NCBI GenBank assembly: GCA_903865745.1
Contig: CAIPKV010000071.1
Location: 1 to 64,000, forward strand
Origin: an uncultured Verrucomicrobia subdivision 3 bacterium
Lineage (GTDB): Bacteria; Verrucomicrobiota; Verrucomicrobiia; Limisphaerales; UBA11358
Length of the DNA stretch: 64,000 nucleotides
Direction: 5' to 3'
Part shown: one piece after another, positions 1 to 11,400 of the stretch
Position numbering within the stretch: the first letter of the stretch is position 1
Layout: each line of letters starts with the position of its first letter
Translations under genes and position numbers: made by a program
Notes under the pieces: model-generated
The model's database searches: none
What the model was told of the DNA's origin: nothing
Seen by the model: the letters and a program-made list of their open reading frames with translations, nothing else

Positions 1-126
1 GCGAGATGCGACATCCGAGAGGCGAGATGCGACATCCGAGAGGCGAGATGCGACATCCGAGAGGCGAGATGCGACATCCGAGAGGCGAGATGCGACATCC
101 GAGAGGCGAGATGCGACATCCGAGAG
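1..126. repeat. Six tandem copies of a 21-bp unit (array A1)
   Basis: Six head-to-tail copies of a 21-bp unit, without mismatches that I can see. The unit contains GATGCGACATC, a short inverted repeat (GATG/CATC). The array touches the window edge, so its true length is unknown. Because 21 is divisible by three it is open in several frames and yields the artificial heptapeptide ORF MRHPRGE at 6..275. It lies upstream of the pilin-like gene. It shares the 21-bp period, but not the sequence, of five other arrays in this window. Confidence 0.95.
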
Positions 127-205
127 GCCCTTTTCCAAAGGAAACAAGGCTTTTGGAGCGGATTTTCAGCGAAATTCAAGCCCAAAGTCGCCTAAAACGC
201 CTCGT

Positions 206-1129
206 TTGCCCGGTATCAGGCGGGGATGTCCTTCCTCCATTTCAGAAATCGTCAATCGTAAATCGAAAATCGTAAATTCCCCCGCCTTCTCGCTCATCGA
301 GGTTTTGGTCGTGGTCAGCCTGCTTTCGCTCATTGTCCTGGCGCTGATGGCGGTTTTCAGCAGCACGCAGCGCGCCTTCCGCTCCGCCGTCACCCAAACG
401 GACGTGCTGGAAAGCAGCCGCGCGGCCATGGACCTGATCTCGTCCGACCTGCGCGGTTTGACCCCGTGCGGGGGCGTGAGCAATGGCCCGGTGAATCTCG
501 CGGTGCTGGCCAATTACACCTACTATTCGCCCCTCATCCAAGCGTTGCCGGGCAGTTCGTCGCAGCGCACCAATTTGTTGAACTATTTCTTTGTGTTGGG
601 CCGTCGAAATACCACTTGGACGGGCACCGGCTACATCGTGAATTCCGCCTCGGCCAGTCCGCTATACCCGTTGTACCGGTTTTATGCTGAAACCAACGTT
701 GCCAATTCGCCGGCGGTGTTGAGCAGTCTGTTTTTTAATATGATCAACAACGCCCAATTCACGAACATGAGCCACCTCGTGGATGGCGTGGTGAATCTGA
801 CTGTGCGTGCCTACGATCCCAACGGTGTTTGGATCAATAATTATTACCAGTCCTACACCAATGCCTTGAACACCACCTTCCTTTATCCGCCCGCGACCGG
901 CATCGGCAATGGCTACGGCGAGGCGCAGTTGTATATGTTCAGCAACACCGTGCCGGCCTCGTTGGAATTGGAACTGGGTGTGTTGGAAGACCGGCCGCTG
1001 GCGCATGCGGAGTCGCTCCCGCAAAATTCTACGGCGCAGTTCAATTATCTGGCGCAGCAGGCGGGTGCGGTGCATTTGTTCCGCCAGCGCGTGACCATCC
1101 CCAACGTTGACCCCACAGCCTACCCATGA
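206..1129 (+). CDS. Prepilin-like protein (type II secretion/type IV pilin-type N-terminus; Verru_Chthon cassette protein C-like)
   Basis: A 307-aa protein with a prepilin-type N-terminus. The motif AFSLIE (residues 27-32, Glu at +5 after the presumed cleavage point) is followed by a single hydrophobic helix to about residue 51. The residue before cleavage is Ala rather than the usual Gly. The rest is an Asn/Tyr-rich extracellular-type domain without a motif I recognise. The only usable in-frame start I see is TTG at 206, but the frame stays open back to the window edge, so the start is uncertain. The stretch before the pilin motif is encoded by a short repeat. The stop overlaps the next start (ATGA), implying translational coupling. 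GspJ-like minor pilins and Verru_Chthon cassette protein C are the best family guesses. The type IV pilin-like class is firm; the subfamily is inference. Confidence 0.75.
   Translation: MPGIRRGCPSSISEIVNRKSKIVNSPAFSLIEVLVVVSLLSLIVLALMAVFSSTQRAFRSAVTQTDVLESSRAAMDLISSDLRGLTPCGGVSNGPVNLAVLANYTYYSPLIQALPGSSSQRTNLLNYFFVLGRRNTTWTGTGYIVNSASASPLYPLYRFYAETNVANSPAVLSSLFFNMINNAQFTNMSHLVDGVVNLTVRAYDPNGVWINNYYQSYTNALNTTFLYPPATGIGNGYGEAQLYMFSNTVPASLELELGVLEDRPLAHAESLPQNSTAQFNYLAQQAGAVHLFRQRVTIPNVDPTAYP
248..278. repeat. Half of a palindromic repeat, translated in frame
   Basis: Repeated ATCGTAAAT-type words form one arm of the element seen complete at 1141..1226. Here only one arm is present and it is read through in frame as the leader residues before the prepilin motif. 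Confidence 0.7.
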
Positions 1130-4100
1130 AAACGTCAGCTAAATTTACGATTTACGATTCGCGATTTACGATTTGGAAGAAGTCGTCCGTCGGCCATCGT
1201 AAATCGTATATCGTAAATCATAAATCCCGTTCCGGCATCGCCTTGGTCATCACGCTGATCATGCTGGCGGTGACGCTGGTCATGGCGGTGGCGTTCCTGG
1301 CCATCGCCCGGCGCGAGCGCAACGCCTCCACCACCGCCACGGATACCGCCGCCGCGCGGCTGGCCGATGACGCCGCGCTCGCCGCCGCGCAGGCGCAGAT
1401 TGCCGCCAACCTGCTCGCCACCGCTAATCCTTACAATTACAACCTGCTCGTCTCCACGAACTACACCACGGCTGGCGGCATAATCCCCAACACGGCGACC
1501 TTAGACTACATCAGTTATTATGACACGAACGGAGATTTATTGACAGGCGACTACCTGGCCCAGAGCATCGCCAACCTCTATCTGCTGCCGCGCGCGCCGG
1601 TGTTCGTAGCCAACCCCAAAACCGGGTCTAATGATTTTCGCTTTTACCTCGACCTGAATCGCAACGGCCAGTTTGACCCGAACGGGGTGGTGTCAAATCT
1701 GGAATTCCAGAGTGGCAATCTCGTCACCAACGGCACGGTCATGGTGCAGGGCGATCCCGAATGGATTGGCATATTGGAGCATCCCGACCAGCCGCACAGC
1801 GCGAACAATCCGTTCGTGGCGCGCTACGCGTTTCTGGCGCAACCTGCCGGCAATTCGCTCGACCTGAATTACATTCACAATCAAGTTTTTGATGAGAACA
1901 GTGCCAGCACGACTGTCTATCCAAACAACTCGGACGCCTTCTTTCGTAATCAGAGTGTCGGCTCGTGGGAACTTAATCTAGCGGCTTTTCTGACGGACTT
2001 GAACACTAATCAATGGGGACAAGTCATCGGGAGCCCAGCCAATGGAAACACTGCTTTTTACTATTATCAGTATCTCGGTGGTGATAATCGCGGAGTCGCT
2101 TTTTATGACGCTCAAGCGCTGCTGGCCTGGCGTTATGCAAATAATTACAGTTCTTTGTCTAAGGCCAACCAGATTTTCATCAACACTCCCTTTAACGCCG
2201 CCAATATTTTCCCTTACGACAACATTGATGAATATAGTGACGGGCCTTTACAGATTACGACCGCAAATATAAATGAAGGTTTGGGTATCCATACCGCGGA
2301 TGGCGACTGGCATTCGGATACCATGCCGTGGGCCGGCTCGGACAACACCAATCGTTTCTTCGCCGTGGTTTCGGATTTGTTTGATCCGACCAAGAGTTCG
2401 GCCAATTTCACAAGTCGGCTCACGGCGACGGGCACCAATGTTGACACCTACGACCGCTATACTTATTACCGGATGCTGGACGAGCTGGGCACCGATTCCA
2501 CTACCGACGACAGCCGGATGAATTTGAACTATCGCAACATTACCAACGGCGTGGTGGTGCCCGGCATGGAAACGAATTGCTCTCCGTGGGGCGCACTGGA
2601 TTTCTTCACCAACGCCGCCGACCGGATGCTGCGCTATTACACGGCCAACTGGGTCGCGGCCAATTATACCGCCTACACCAACACCTTTGGCATGTCCGTC
2701 ACCAACGCCTTTGGCGTGACGAACATTCCGGTCTATATCAACGGCCAGTTTGTCTATACCCCCGCGGTCAACCGCATCCTCCAGCTTGCGGCGAACATGT
2801 ATGACGCCACGACCAACCAGACCGTCGGCGGGGCGGTCCGGGATTATCCCTCCGTCTTCCGGCCGGTCTTCACGCGGATACAAGACGGCGTCAACCAGGA
2901 CGTGTTCATCATCGGCTACACCCGGGTCGCCAACGTGAACACAACCGACATCAATACGAATCCGGCCAATCCTTTGTATCCGCCTTTCAGCCTGCCGGAC
3001 ATTGCGAGCGGGATGGCCACCGGCGTACCGAACTATATCAACATCTATGGCGTGCCCTGGATCATCGGCGCGAAAAAGGGCTATCCGAACTTCAACGAGT
3101 TTGCGATGAAGAATACGCTTTCTGTCACCCGGCGGCTACAGTTCACGCGCACGACGAATAATGCGACGGTGCAGATGACCGGCACCAACCAGATGTATAC
3201 GATGGGCCTGAACAGCTCCATCGGCATCGAGTTCTGGAACTCCTACATCTCCAACTATACCGGCACCATCTGGGTGGGCATGAATGAAAACGCCTCGCTG
3301 TCCATCACTAATGACGACCCCGGCTTCAACGTGCATCCGGGCACTCCGGTTCCCAACTATTTTTACACCAACGTCGTGTATGCCGTTAGCAACTGGACGG
3401 GCTCGGGCACGGGTCTGGTCAGCGGCAACGTTGACACCAACTCTTTTTTGGTGGCCAACCTTGTCGGGCCGACGATGCCCATTTCGGTTTATCGTTCGCC
3501 TTCTGCAACCGCCGCGAACCTGGGCGGTTTGGGTTTTGTTGCACCCTGTTTTATGAACACCAATTTTTTTGGTAATCTGTCGCCATTGTCGATTTACGAG
3601 ACCGGCTCTGCGAACGGATTTCACTTTCCGCAGTTCGGCGTGGTGCTGACGAATCGGCTGCGGGTATTTATGCTGGCAGTGGACAACGGCGCAACCAATG
3701 TCATTGACTATGCCAGCTTCGCCGGGCCGGACGGCAGCTTCAATGTGAACTCGAAACTGGCCGACCCTGACGCTGGCGGTAGCATTCAAAGGTTTAGCAG
3801 CGGTGGTGTATGGAGCACCAATTATAAGCCAGGTAATTTGGCTCCGAACGGGGCGACCTGGGGCATCTTGAATCAGATTACGGCTGGAACAAGCGGCGAC
3901 ATCCCGGGGCCCGATGGTGGTGGCACTTGGAAAGCTGATCCAGAGGCGAATATGCTGGGAACCACCGCTATCAGCCAGGCGGCAAATTTCGCCGCATTTT
4001 TTAAGGCAGGATTCAACCTGCCCTTGACCGTGCAGGCGCCTTATACGCCGACCCGCAACATTGTCCAGTATTTCACCTGGCAGGCCTCCGACCCGCTGGT

Positions 4101-5208
4101 GCATTATCTCGCAAGCGACATTTCTGGGCCGCCGCCGGTGGTTGATACCACGACGTTTCCCCAACTGGGTGTGAACCCTTACAATTCCGGCCAGACGATC
4201 CTGCCCTTGACCAGCCTTAATTTGGGCAAGGTCAACTACCGCTATATGCCGTGGAGCGGTAACCAGTGTTTTCCACCCAGCGAACTGGTCACGCTGGACA
4301 CAAATCGTTTTACCTTATCTGAACGTGACCCGGGGGTGCTCCAGCCGGAGAACTGGGATTTTCCAAATTACAAGTTTCCCACCATCGGCTGGCTGGGTCG
4401 CGTCCATCGCGGCACGCCATGGCAGACGGTCTATCTCAAGGCGAGCGACTTTCTGGCTAACAACAACTACCCCGCCTGGCAGGCGTGGACCGGTGACACC
4501 AATGTTTTTGACGCCACTAACGCTGCGCCGGTGCAGGACGCGCGGCTGTTTGACTTGTTTTCCACCACGCCCAACGGCAACGCCACGCACGGCACGTTGT
4601 CCGTCAACCAAACACATCTCGCCGCGTGGTCGGCGGTGTTTGGCGGTCTCGTGGCGCTGACCAATGTCACCACTTCCCCTAATTCCATCACGGCACCGAT
4701 GGTGAACAGTCTTGCCATTCCGCCCGCCGGGCCGGACACCGTCAACTCCGCCCTCGCGCTGCTGTTGAACGGCACGCAGGGCATCAACGCCACGCGTGGG
4801 GCTACGACTAATGCGGACGGTGTCACCGGCGCATTTGAGCACGTCGGCGACATTTTGCGGACGCCGGCGTTGACCGAGCAGTCGCCGTTTTTGAACTGGA
4901 ACAACACCGCGCAGCAGCAATACGGCATCAGCGATGAACTTTACGAATGGCTGCCGCAGCAGACGCTCGGGCTGTTGCGCCTGAGCAGCGCGCCGCGCTA
5001 CGTGGTTTATTGCTACGGCCAGGCACTGCGGCCCGCGCCGAACTCGGTGGTGACGGCTAGCGGCCAGTATTTCGGTCTGGTCACGAATTACCAGATTACG
5101 GCGGAAACGGCTGCGCGGGCGGTCATCCGTGTGGACAAGAATGTGACTGCGACCGGCACCAATTATTCATCGGTGATCGAAAGTTATGTGCCGCTGCCAC
5201 CGCAGTGA
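1126..5208 (+). CDS. Giant GspK/PilX-like surface protein (Verru_Chthon cassette protein A-like)
   Basis: A 1360-aa protein. Residues about 36-62 (from SGIALVITLIML) form one hydrophobic helix preceded by basic residues, followed by a long helical Ala-rich stretch. This is the arrangement of GspK/PilX-type pseudopilins, which lack the Glu at +5; none is present here either. The remaining ~1250 residues are rich in Asn, Thr and Tyr, typical of large exported verrucomicrobial proteins, and I see no catalytic motif. The ATG overlaps the stop of the upstream prepilin gene by four bases, so the two probably work together in an export or surface-assembly apparatus. Residues about 6-34 are encoded by a palindromic repeat. 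The family assignment to Verru_Chthon protein A rests on size, N-terminus and pairing, not on a search. Confidence 0.7.
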   Translation: MKTSAKFTIYDSRFTIWKKSSVGHRKSYIVNHKSRSGIALVITLIMLAVTLVMAVAFLAIARRERNASTTATDTAAARLADDAALAAAQAQIAANLLATANPYNYNLLVSTNYTTAGGIIPNTATLDYISYYDTNGDLLTGDYLAQSIANLYLLPRAPVFVANPKTGSNDFRFYLDLNRNGQFDPNGVVSNLEFQSGNLVTNGTVMVQGDPEWIGILEHPDQPHSANNPFVARYAFLAQPAGNSLDLNYIHNQVFDENSASTTVYPNNSDAFFRNQSVGSWELNLAAFLTDLNTNQWGQVIGSPANGNTAFYYYQYLGGDNRGVAFYDAQALLAWRYANNYSSLSKANQIFINTPFNAANIFPYDNIDEYSDGPLQITTANINEGLGIHTADGDWHSDTMPWAGSDNTNRFFAVVSDLFDPTKSSANFTSRLTATGTNVDTYDRYTYYRMLDELGTDSTTDDSRMNLNYRNITNGVVVPGMETNCSPWGALDFFTNAADRMLRYYTANWVAANYTAYTNTFGMSVTNAFGVTNIPVYINGQFVYTPAVNRILQLAANMYDATTNQTVGGAVRDYPSVFRPVFTRIQDGVNQDVFIIGYTRVANVNTTDINTNPANPLYPPFSLPDIASGMATGVPNYINIYGVPWIIGAKKGYPNFNEFAMKNTLSVTRRLQFTRTTNNATVQMTGTNQMYTMGLNSSIGIEFWNSYISNYTGTIWVGMNENASLSITNDDPGFNVHPGTPVPNYFYTNVVYAVSNWTGSGTGLVSGNVDTNSFLVANLVGPTMPISVYRSPSATAANLGGLGFVAPCFMNTNFFGNLSPLSIYETGSANGFHFPQFGVVLTNRLRVFMLAVDNGATNVIDYASFAGPDGSFNVNSKLADPDAGGSIQRFSSGGVWSTNYKPGNLAPNGATWGILNQITAGTSGDIPGPDGGGTWKADPEANMLGTTAISQAANFAAFFKAGFNLPLTVQAPYTPTRNIVQYFTWQASDPLVHYLASDISGPPPVVDTTTFPQLGVNPYNSGQTILPLTSLNLGKVNYRYMPWSGNQCFPPSELVTLDTNRFTLSERDPGVLQPENWDFPNYKFPTIGWLGRVHRGTPWQTVYLKASDFLANNNYPAWQAWTGDTNVFDATNAAPVQDARLFDLFSTTPNGNATHGTLSVNQTHLAAWSAVFGGLVALTNVTTSPNSITAPMVNSLAIPPAGPDTVNSALALLLNGTQGINATRGATTNADGVTGAFEHVGDILRTPALTEQSPFLNWNNTAQQQYGISDELYEWLPQQTLGLLRLSSAPRYVVYCYGQALRPAPNSVVTASGQYFGLVTNYQITAETAARAVIRVDKNVTATGTNYSSVIESYVPLPPQ
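1141..1226. repeat. Complete palindromic mini-element inside a coding N-terminus
   Basis: The left arm carries repeated TTTACGATT words and the right arm the complementary AATCGTAAA words, separated by about 25 bp, giving a potential hairpin of about 85 bp. It lies wholly inside the reading frame that starts at 1126 and encodes the residues before the membrane helix. A half copy lies at 248..278. Confidence 0.8.
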
Positions 5209-5249
5209 ACGAAGGTTTAAGGCACAATGAAAAAGGCAAAAAGGGGTCG

Positions 5250-5320
5250 TCCGCAGATTACGCGGATGAACGCAGATTGGGGGGTCTGCTTTAATCGGCG
5301 CAATCGGCGAAATCTGCGGA
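5250..5320. repeat. Palindromic mini-element, CCGCAGATT family
   Basis: A perfect 10-bp terminal inverted repeat (TCCGCAGATT / AATCTGCGGA) encloses further CGCAGAT-like words. It lies in the 203-bp gap between the giant pilin-like gene and the protease gene. A related element lies at 58648..58713 between thyA and folA. Confidence 0.75.
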
Positions 5321-5411
5321 TAAAGCTGGTTCTTGGCGGACAATTGAAAATAGCAGACAGAAGCTGGATGGGTTAGATTCTAACCACTGGCTGCCAAATT
5401 TAAAAAATGTT

Positions 5412-8400
5412 ATGAAAAGAAGTTTTTGGATTGTGCTGTGCGTGCTCGCCGTGGCGGCCGCGTGGCTGTTGTGGCCGCCCACCAACCATCCGTCATCGGT
5501 GTTGAAAAAAAACACCGCCGCGCCCGCTGCGTCCACCGCCCTGACGGCATCGCCGACAATCGTTCTGCCCAAGTCCATTGCCATCGGCCCCAACAGCCTT
5601 TCGGTTCGCACCAACCGGCTTGCCTTCCGCCTCGCGAATACGACCAAAACCATCGGCCAGCTGGCGTCTGACCGCCACGCCATCCTGCTGGACAACGCGC
5701 TGATTGAGACGGATGCGAAGATGAACTTGAAAATACCGGCGCACCTGCGCGCGGTAGGCGATCCCGGCGCGTATATCGTTCAGGCGCGCGGAGTGATTGG
5801 TGGAGCGTTCTGCGCGGCGCTGGCGGCGGCGGGCGGGCAGATTGTCTCCTACATTCCAAACAACGCGTATCTTGTGCAGTTGGATTCGGTCGGCGCGGGG
5901 GCGTTGACCGGGAACCCGCTCGTGCAGGCGGTGCTGCCGTATGATCCCTATTACAAAGTGCAGTCGTCCCTGCTTGGCCTGGCGGTGAACCAAAAGCCGT
6001 TGCCGGACAATACCTATCTCACCCTTGGCCTGTTCAGTGCAAATACGGCGGCGACGGCGGCGCAGATTCAAAGTCTCGGCGGCGTGATTGTGGGGACGGA
6101 CCGCTCACCGTTCGGCCCGGTTCTCCATGTGCAGCCGCCGGATAATTGGATTGCGCTGGCACAACTGCCCGGCGTGCAGATCGTGGAGCCGGCGCACCGG
6201 CGCGTGTCAGCCAACGACCTTTCGCGGCAGACTATGGGCGTGGCGGTGACTTCCGTCGCGCAGACGAATTATTTGAACCTGACCGGCACGAACGTGCTGG
6301 TGGAGGTCAACGATACCGGCATTGATGCGAGCCATCCCGATTTGACGAACCGCGTGTCCTTTGATTCTCCCGGCAGCGGCTATGACACGGACGGCCATGG
6401 GACGTTTGTAGCGGGACAGATTGCCGGTGATGGCACAAAGTCAACCACGGTGACGAACGCGCAAGGTTCCATCATGTCGGGGACGAATGGCCAGTTTCGC
6501 GGCATGGCACCGGCGGCTCATCTGTATTCCGTCGGCGGCGTTGGCGGCTATGAGGCGGACGAAGGCATCCTTGGGCGTGTCGGCGTTGGCGGCAATGACA
6601 CCAATACTTTCACCATCGGCCAGAATTTCTTTCTGCCGGGCGCAACCATTTATGAGTTGGGCCAGTCGAACACAATTGTTCCGTTCTACGTTCAGTATCC
6701 CGACTGGTATCTGCAGGAGGCACCGGCGGTGACGAACGCGTTGATTTCCAACAATAGTTGGGTGAACGAGGGCGACAACCAATACGACCTCGCGGCGGCG
6801 AGCTACGACGCGGCGGTGCGCGACGCGCTGCCGGAAGTTACCGGGCCGCAGCCGGTGCTGTTCGTTTTCGCGGCGGGCAACGGCGGCGGCGGAAATGACG
6901 ACGGCGGCGGCGGCAATCCGGACACCATCGCGTCGCCCGCCACGGCCAAGAATGTCATCACCGTTGGCGCGATGGAGCAGGAGCGTTTCATCACCAACTG
7001 GGTGACGGCACTGGATGGAACGTCCAATCAGGTATGGTATGCCGGGACGTCACCAGCATACAACCAGCCCGAAGTGGCGGGCTTCTCGGCGCGTGGCAAC
7101 GTAGGGATCGGCACGGAAGGAACCTATGGCCGGTTCAAGCCGGATGTGGTTGCGCCGGGGACGTTCGTCATCTCGACGCGCTCGACGGACTGGGATACGA
7201 CGACGTATTACAATCCGACCAATGTTTACAAACAGACCATCACTGGCGAAACGGTGGGCGTCAATCCAGCGGTGAATTCTTACGACCTCTACAACGACTT
7301 CGGCTTCATCGCTGCGAGCAATGTCGTCAGCATCACCATTCAGGTTTTGAACACGGATCCGGACGTGCCGAATATGCCGATTTATGTTTCGCTGACCAAC
7401 GCCGCTCCCGATGCGGGGAACAATGATTTTTCCACCAGCAACAACATTGTGAGCATCCCGCCGGACGGCGGGATGAATTATCTCGCGTCCATCGTCAACA
7501 ATGGTGATTTTTATTTCAGCGTCGGTAATCCCACGAACGTGCCGGTGACCTACGGCGTGGAGGTGACGCTGGTCACGACCAATGACAATGGCGACCACTT
7601 CATGGTGTTGAGCAATATGAACAACTCGCTCGGGCCATGGTATCGCTACGAGAGCGGCACGAGCATGGCGGCGGCGGATGTTTCCGGCGTGCTGGCGCTG
7701 ATGCAGGATTATTTCACCAACACGCTGCACACCGTGCCCAGCCCCGCGCTGCTCAAGGCTATGCTCATCAATGGCGCGCGGCCGAAGGGCATCTACAATC
7801 TCCAGGTCAACAACACCATCAACTACGAGGGCTGGGGGCTTGTCAACCTGACCAATTCCATTCCCGCCACGCTCACCAACACGGCCGTCGCCAACAACCA
7901 GTTTTTCTTTGTGGACCAGAACCCGACCAACGCGCTAGCCACGGGCGACACGCGGACTTACACAATTTCCGTCCCGCCTGCCTCGCAGGCACAGCCGCTG
8001 CGCGTCACGCTGGCGTGGACTGACTCGCCCGGCAACCCCGCCGCCGCGCTCAAGCTCGTCAATAACCTGAGCCTCATCGTCACCAACACGGACAACGCGA
8101 CCAACCCCGTGGTCTATTTCGGAAACGACATCGAGGCCGGCGGGTATTACAACAACGTCGAAAACGCGACCAATCCGGCGGTGCTGGACAACATTAACAA
8201 TGTGCAGAATGTGTTTATCAACCTGGCGCAGCATCCCGGCACCAACTTCACCATCGTCGTGTCCGCCACCGCCGTGAACGTGAACGCCGTCACCACGCAG
8301 ACCAACGACGCGTCCGGCAACTACGCGCCAAACATCACGCAGGATTTTGCGCTCGTCATTTCCAGCGGCGAAGGCGGTTCCAGCACCAACGGCTTTTCCG

Positions 8401-11400
8401 TCACGGCCACGGGCGCGGCGTCCAATCCCACCGCCGGCCAGCGCGTTACCGTGGTCGTCAGCACCAACGCGCCGCTGCTGAACCAGACGGTCGGCGCGAA
8501 CTCGCCGGTGATGTCCACCAACACCGTCGGCTTTGTTCCCGGTTCGCCGTATGTCACCAACGCGCTGCTGACCATTGGCCAGACGAACCAGTGGCATTTC
8601 TATGTCGTCACCAATACCGGCGCCGATACGACCTACACCAATGCCGCCTTCGCTGTATTCCTACCGGACACGCTGGCGATTCCGCGTCAGGGCGTGTTTG
8701 CTGGCTCGGACGCCAACAGCACGCTGCCGGAGGCGAACCTTGATTTGTTTGTGACGACCGACTCGAATCTGTTGACGTTGTCGCCCGTGACCATTTCCAA
8801 CTGCATCAGCGGTCCGCAAGTTGGCGCAACCAGTAATGGCGTTTTCTACGGCTCGGCTCTGGCCCGGGGCGGCTCAAAATTCATCGTGGATTCTAATTCC
8901 ACGGCGGGCGCAACGCCGGAAGTCTATTATGTCGGCGTACAGTCCGAGGACCGGATGGCGGCGGAATATGACTTCCTGTCGGAGTTCAGCAACATCCCGT
9001 TCAGCCAGTTGAACTCCAACGGCGATGAGACAGTAACGTTTTTCACAGTAGACATCCCCGACCCCACCGCCGACGGGACTCTGCCCGGGTACACCAACAC
9101 CCTCGGCCTGGCCATCTACCCGGTCGAACTCCAGCGCGTCGTGGCCACCAATGTGGTGGCCATGCAAAATTACGGCGACGTGGCGGTGGCGTTGAGCCAT
9201 TCCACGGCGGCGGCCGGCAGCGCGGCGGTGGATCTGGTGTCCCACTTTGCTCCGAATTCGCCCGGCATCTACACCAACATTTATGATGACAGCGGCCGGA
9301 ACGACATCACGAATTCGCAGCCTTCCGCCGGGCCTGGTTCCCTGAACCAGTATGTCCGGCAGCAAGGAGAAGGCATTTGGAACTTGCACTCGGCCGACGA
9401 CGCACCCAGCTTTGTGGGCAGTATCAGCGGCAGTCTGTTGCTTGAGAAGTACCAAGATCCGACCAAGCATCCCATCACCGTCACCGTCCAGCGTCAAAGC
9501 TGGTATTACACCTATGTGACCGTGCCGGTGGGCTATACCAACCTCACGGTGTATGGGGATGACATAACTACACCAATCCCGAAAGTTTTTGATACGCTAG
9601 CGGTGCAGTTGGGTACTGATCCGACCACAATAAATAATGGGGTCTTGCTGAACAGCTATGATATTACACCGCCTCCTGACTTTTTGCCCGGCTTGACTAA
9701 CTCCATTTCCATCGGGCCACCGCTGACGCCGGGCACCTATTACATCGGCATCTACAATCCCGACATCACGGCGCACACTGTGGAAATCGGCGCGACGCTG
9801 GGGCTTTATTTCTCCTCGGCGGTGACCATTCTGGACTACGACTCCACCGGCTCGGTGCCGCTGTCGGACGACGCGGTGACCTATGCTTACTTGGATGTGA
9901 CCAACACGGATGTGATTCAGGGCATCAGCATCGGTCTGCGCGTGGACCATCCGCGCATTTCGGACTTGGTGTTCCACCTCATCAGCCCCGACGGCACGCG
10001 CTATCTGCTCATGGAAAATCGCGGCGGTCAGGACACCAACGGCTGCGGCGCGGATCTCGTCACCACGAACGTCTTCCAAGCCTCGGCCGGTGGCCGGGGA
10101 TTGCCCACCACCAATGTCTTTAACGTCGGCAAGCTGTCCGGCACGATTCCGATCACCTACAATTTTTATACGGTGCCTGATCAGATGACGGTCTATTACG
10201 GGACTGCCCCGACCACTTTCAACACGAACTTGCCCTATTGCATCACGAACACGGGTTTTATCCGTAACCCGTCCCTTGGAAATGGCGGGGGCGCGCAGAA
10301 TACGCAGCCGGAAACCTTGACGGTTAGCTTCCCGCCGCCGGGGGTTCTGACTAACTCGACTTATCTCACGGTAATCATGAACCAGTTCGGGACTTATAAC
10401 AACGTCGGCGCGAATGGGACGGAGTGGACCTACTCCATCGGCACCGTGGCGTCGAACTTCGTCTATCTGTCCTTCACCGAGGATACCAATTTGACCACAA
10501 CGCCCATCAAGTTCGCGCCAACGCCGTTCGTGCCGCAGACCAATTTCACGCCGGTGCTGGCGGATAGTTTTGAGGCTTACAATCCGCCGCAAACTTATTC
10601 CCAAGGCGGCGCAGGCTTTGGCGGCTGGACAGTGGCGACCAATTCCGTGGCCATTGTTACGAACCCGCTGGCCTATGACGGCACTAACTCCTTGCAACTG
10701 TCCAATGGTGTGGTGGCCATTAATCTGACCACCGTACCGAACCGGAAGTATAATCTTACCTATGAACTGGGCAGCCTTCTGGGCGTCACCAACGCCAACT
10801 GGCAGGCGGAAAATTATGCATTCACCGCCACGGCTACCAACACGACCCTGGTGCTGGCGGCCTCCGCCAATGTCCTAAACGGCCTGGCTTTCACCAATGC
10901 GCAGGAACTTACCTTCGATACCAACACGCTGCTCGACAACCTCGTTCTGACGGAGTTGCCAGCCAACCTTTATTATCAGGCCGAGCAGGATATCAGCGGC
11001 CTCACCGGCAACAGTGCTTACGGCACCATGGCCAATGGCAACCCGTGGCAGTTGGAAATCCTCGATAACCGCGCCGGTGCCACCAACAACGCCACGTTGC
11101 TGGGCTGGCAACTGGAATTCACCTTTGCCAACACCAACCTATTCACCTCCTCGATTATTGTCAGCAATGTGCCGGGTGGCATCGCGCAGAGCAATACCCT
11201 GAACGGTGGTGCTATTGCTTGGTACGCCTTCACCGTGCCGACCAATGCCAGTTATGCCACCAACATCATTGACTACGCCTCTGCGCCGGTGAATCTCTGG
11301 TTCAGCACCAACAATCTCCCCACCACCACTGGCTCCGGCGATGTGAAATTGATTACTGGTTCTACCAACGGTTCCGCGCTGTTGACCAAATCGGTTTATA

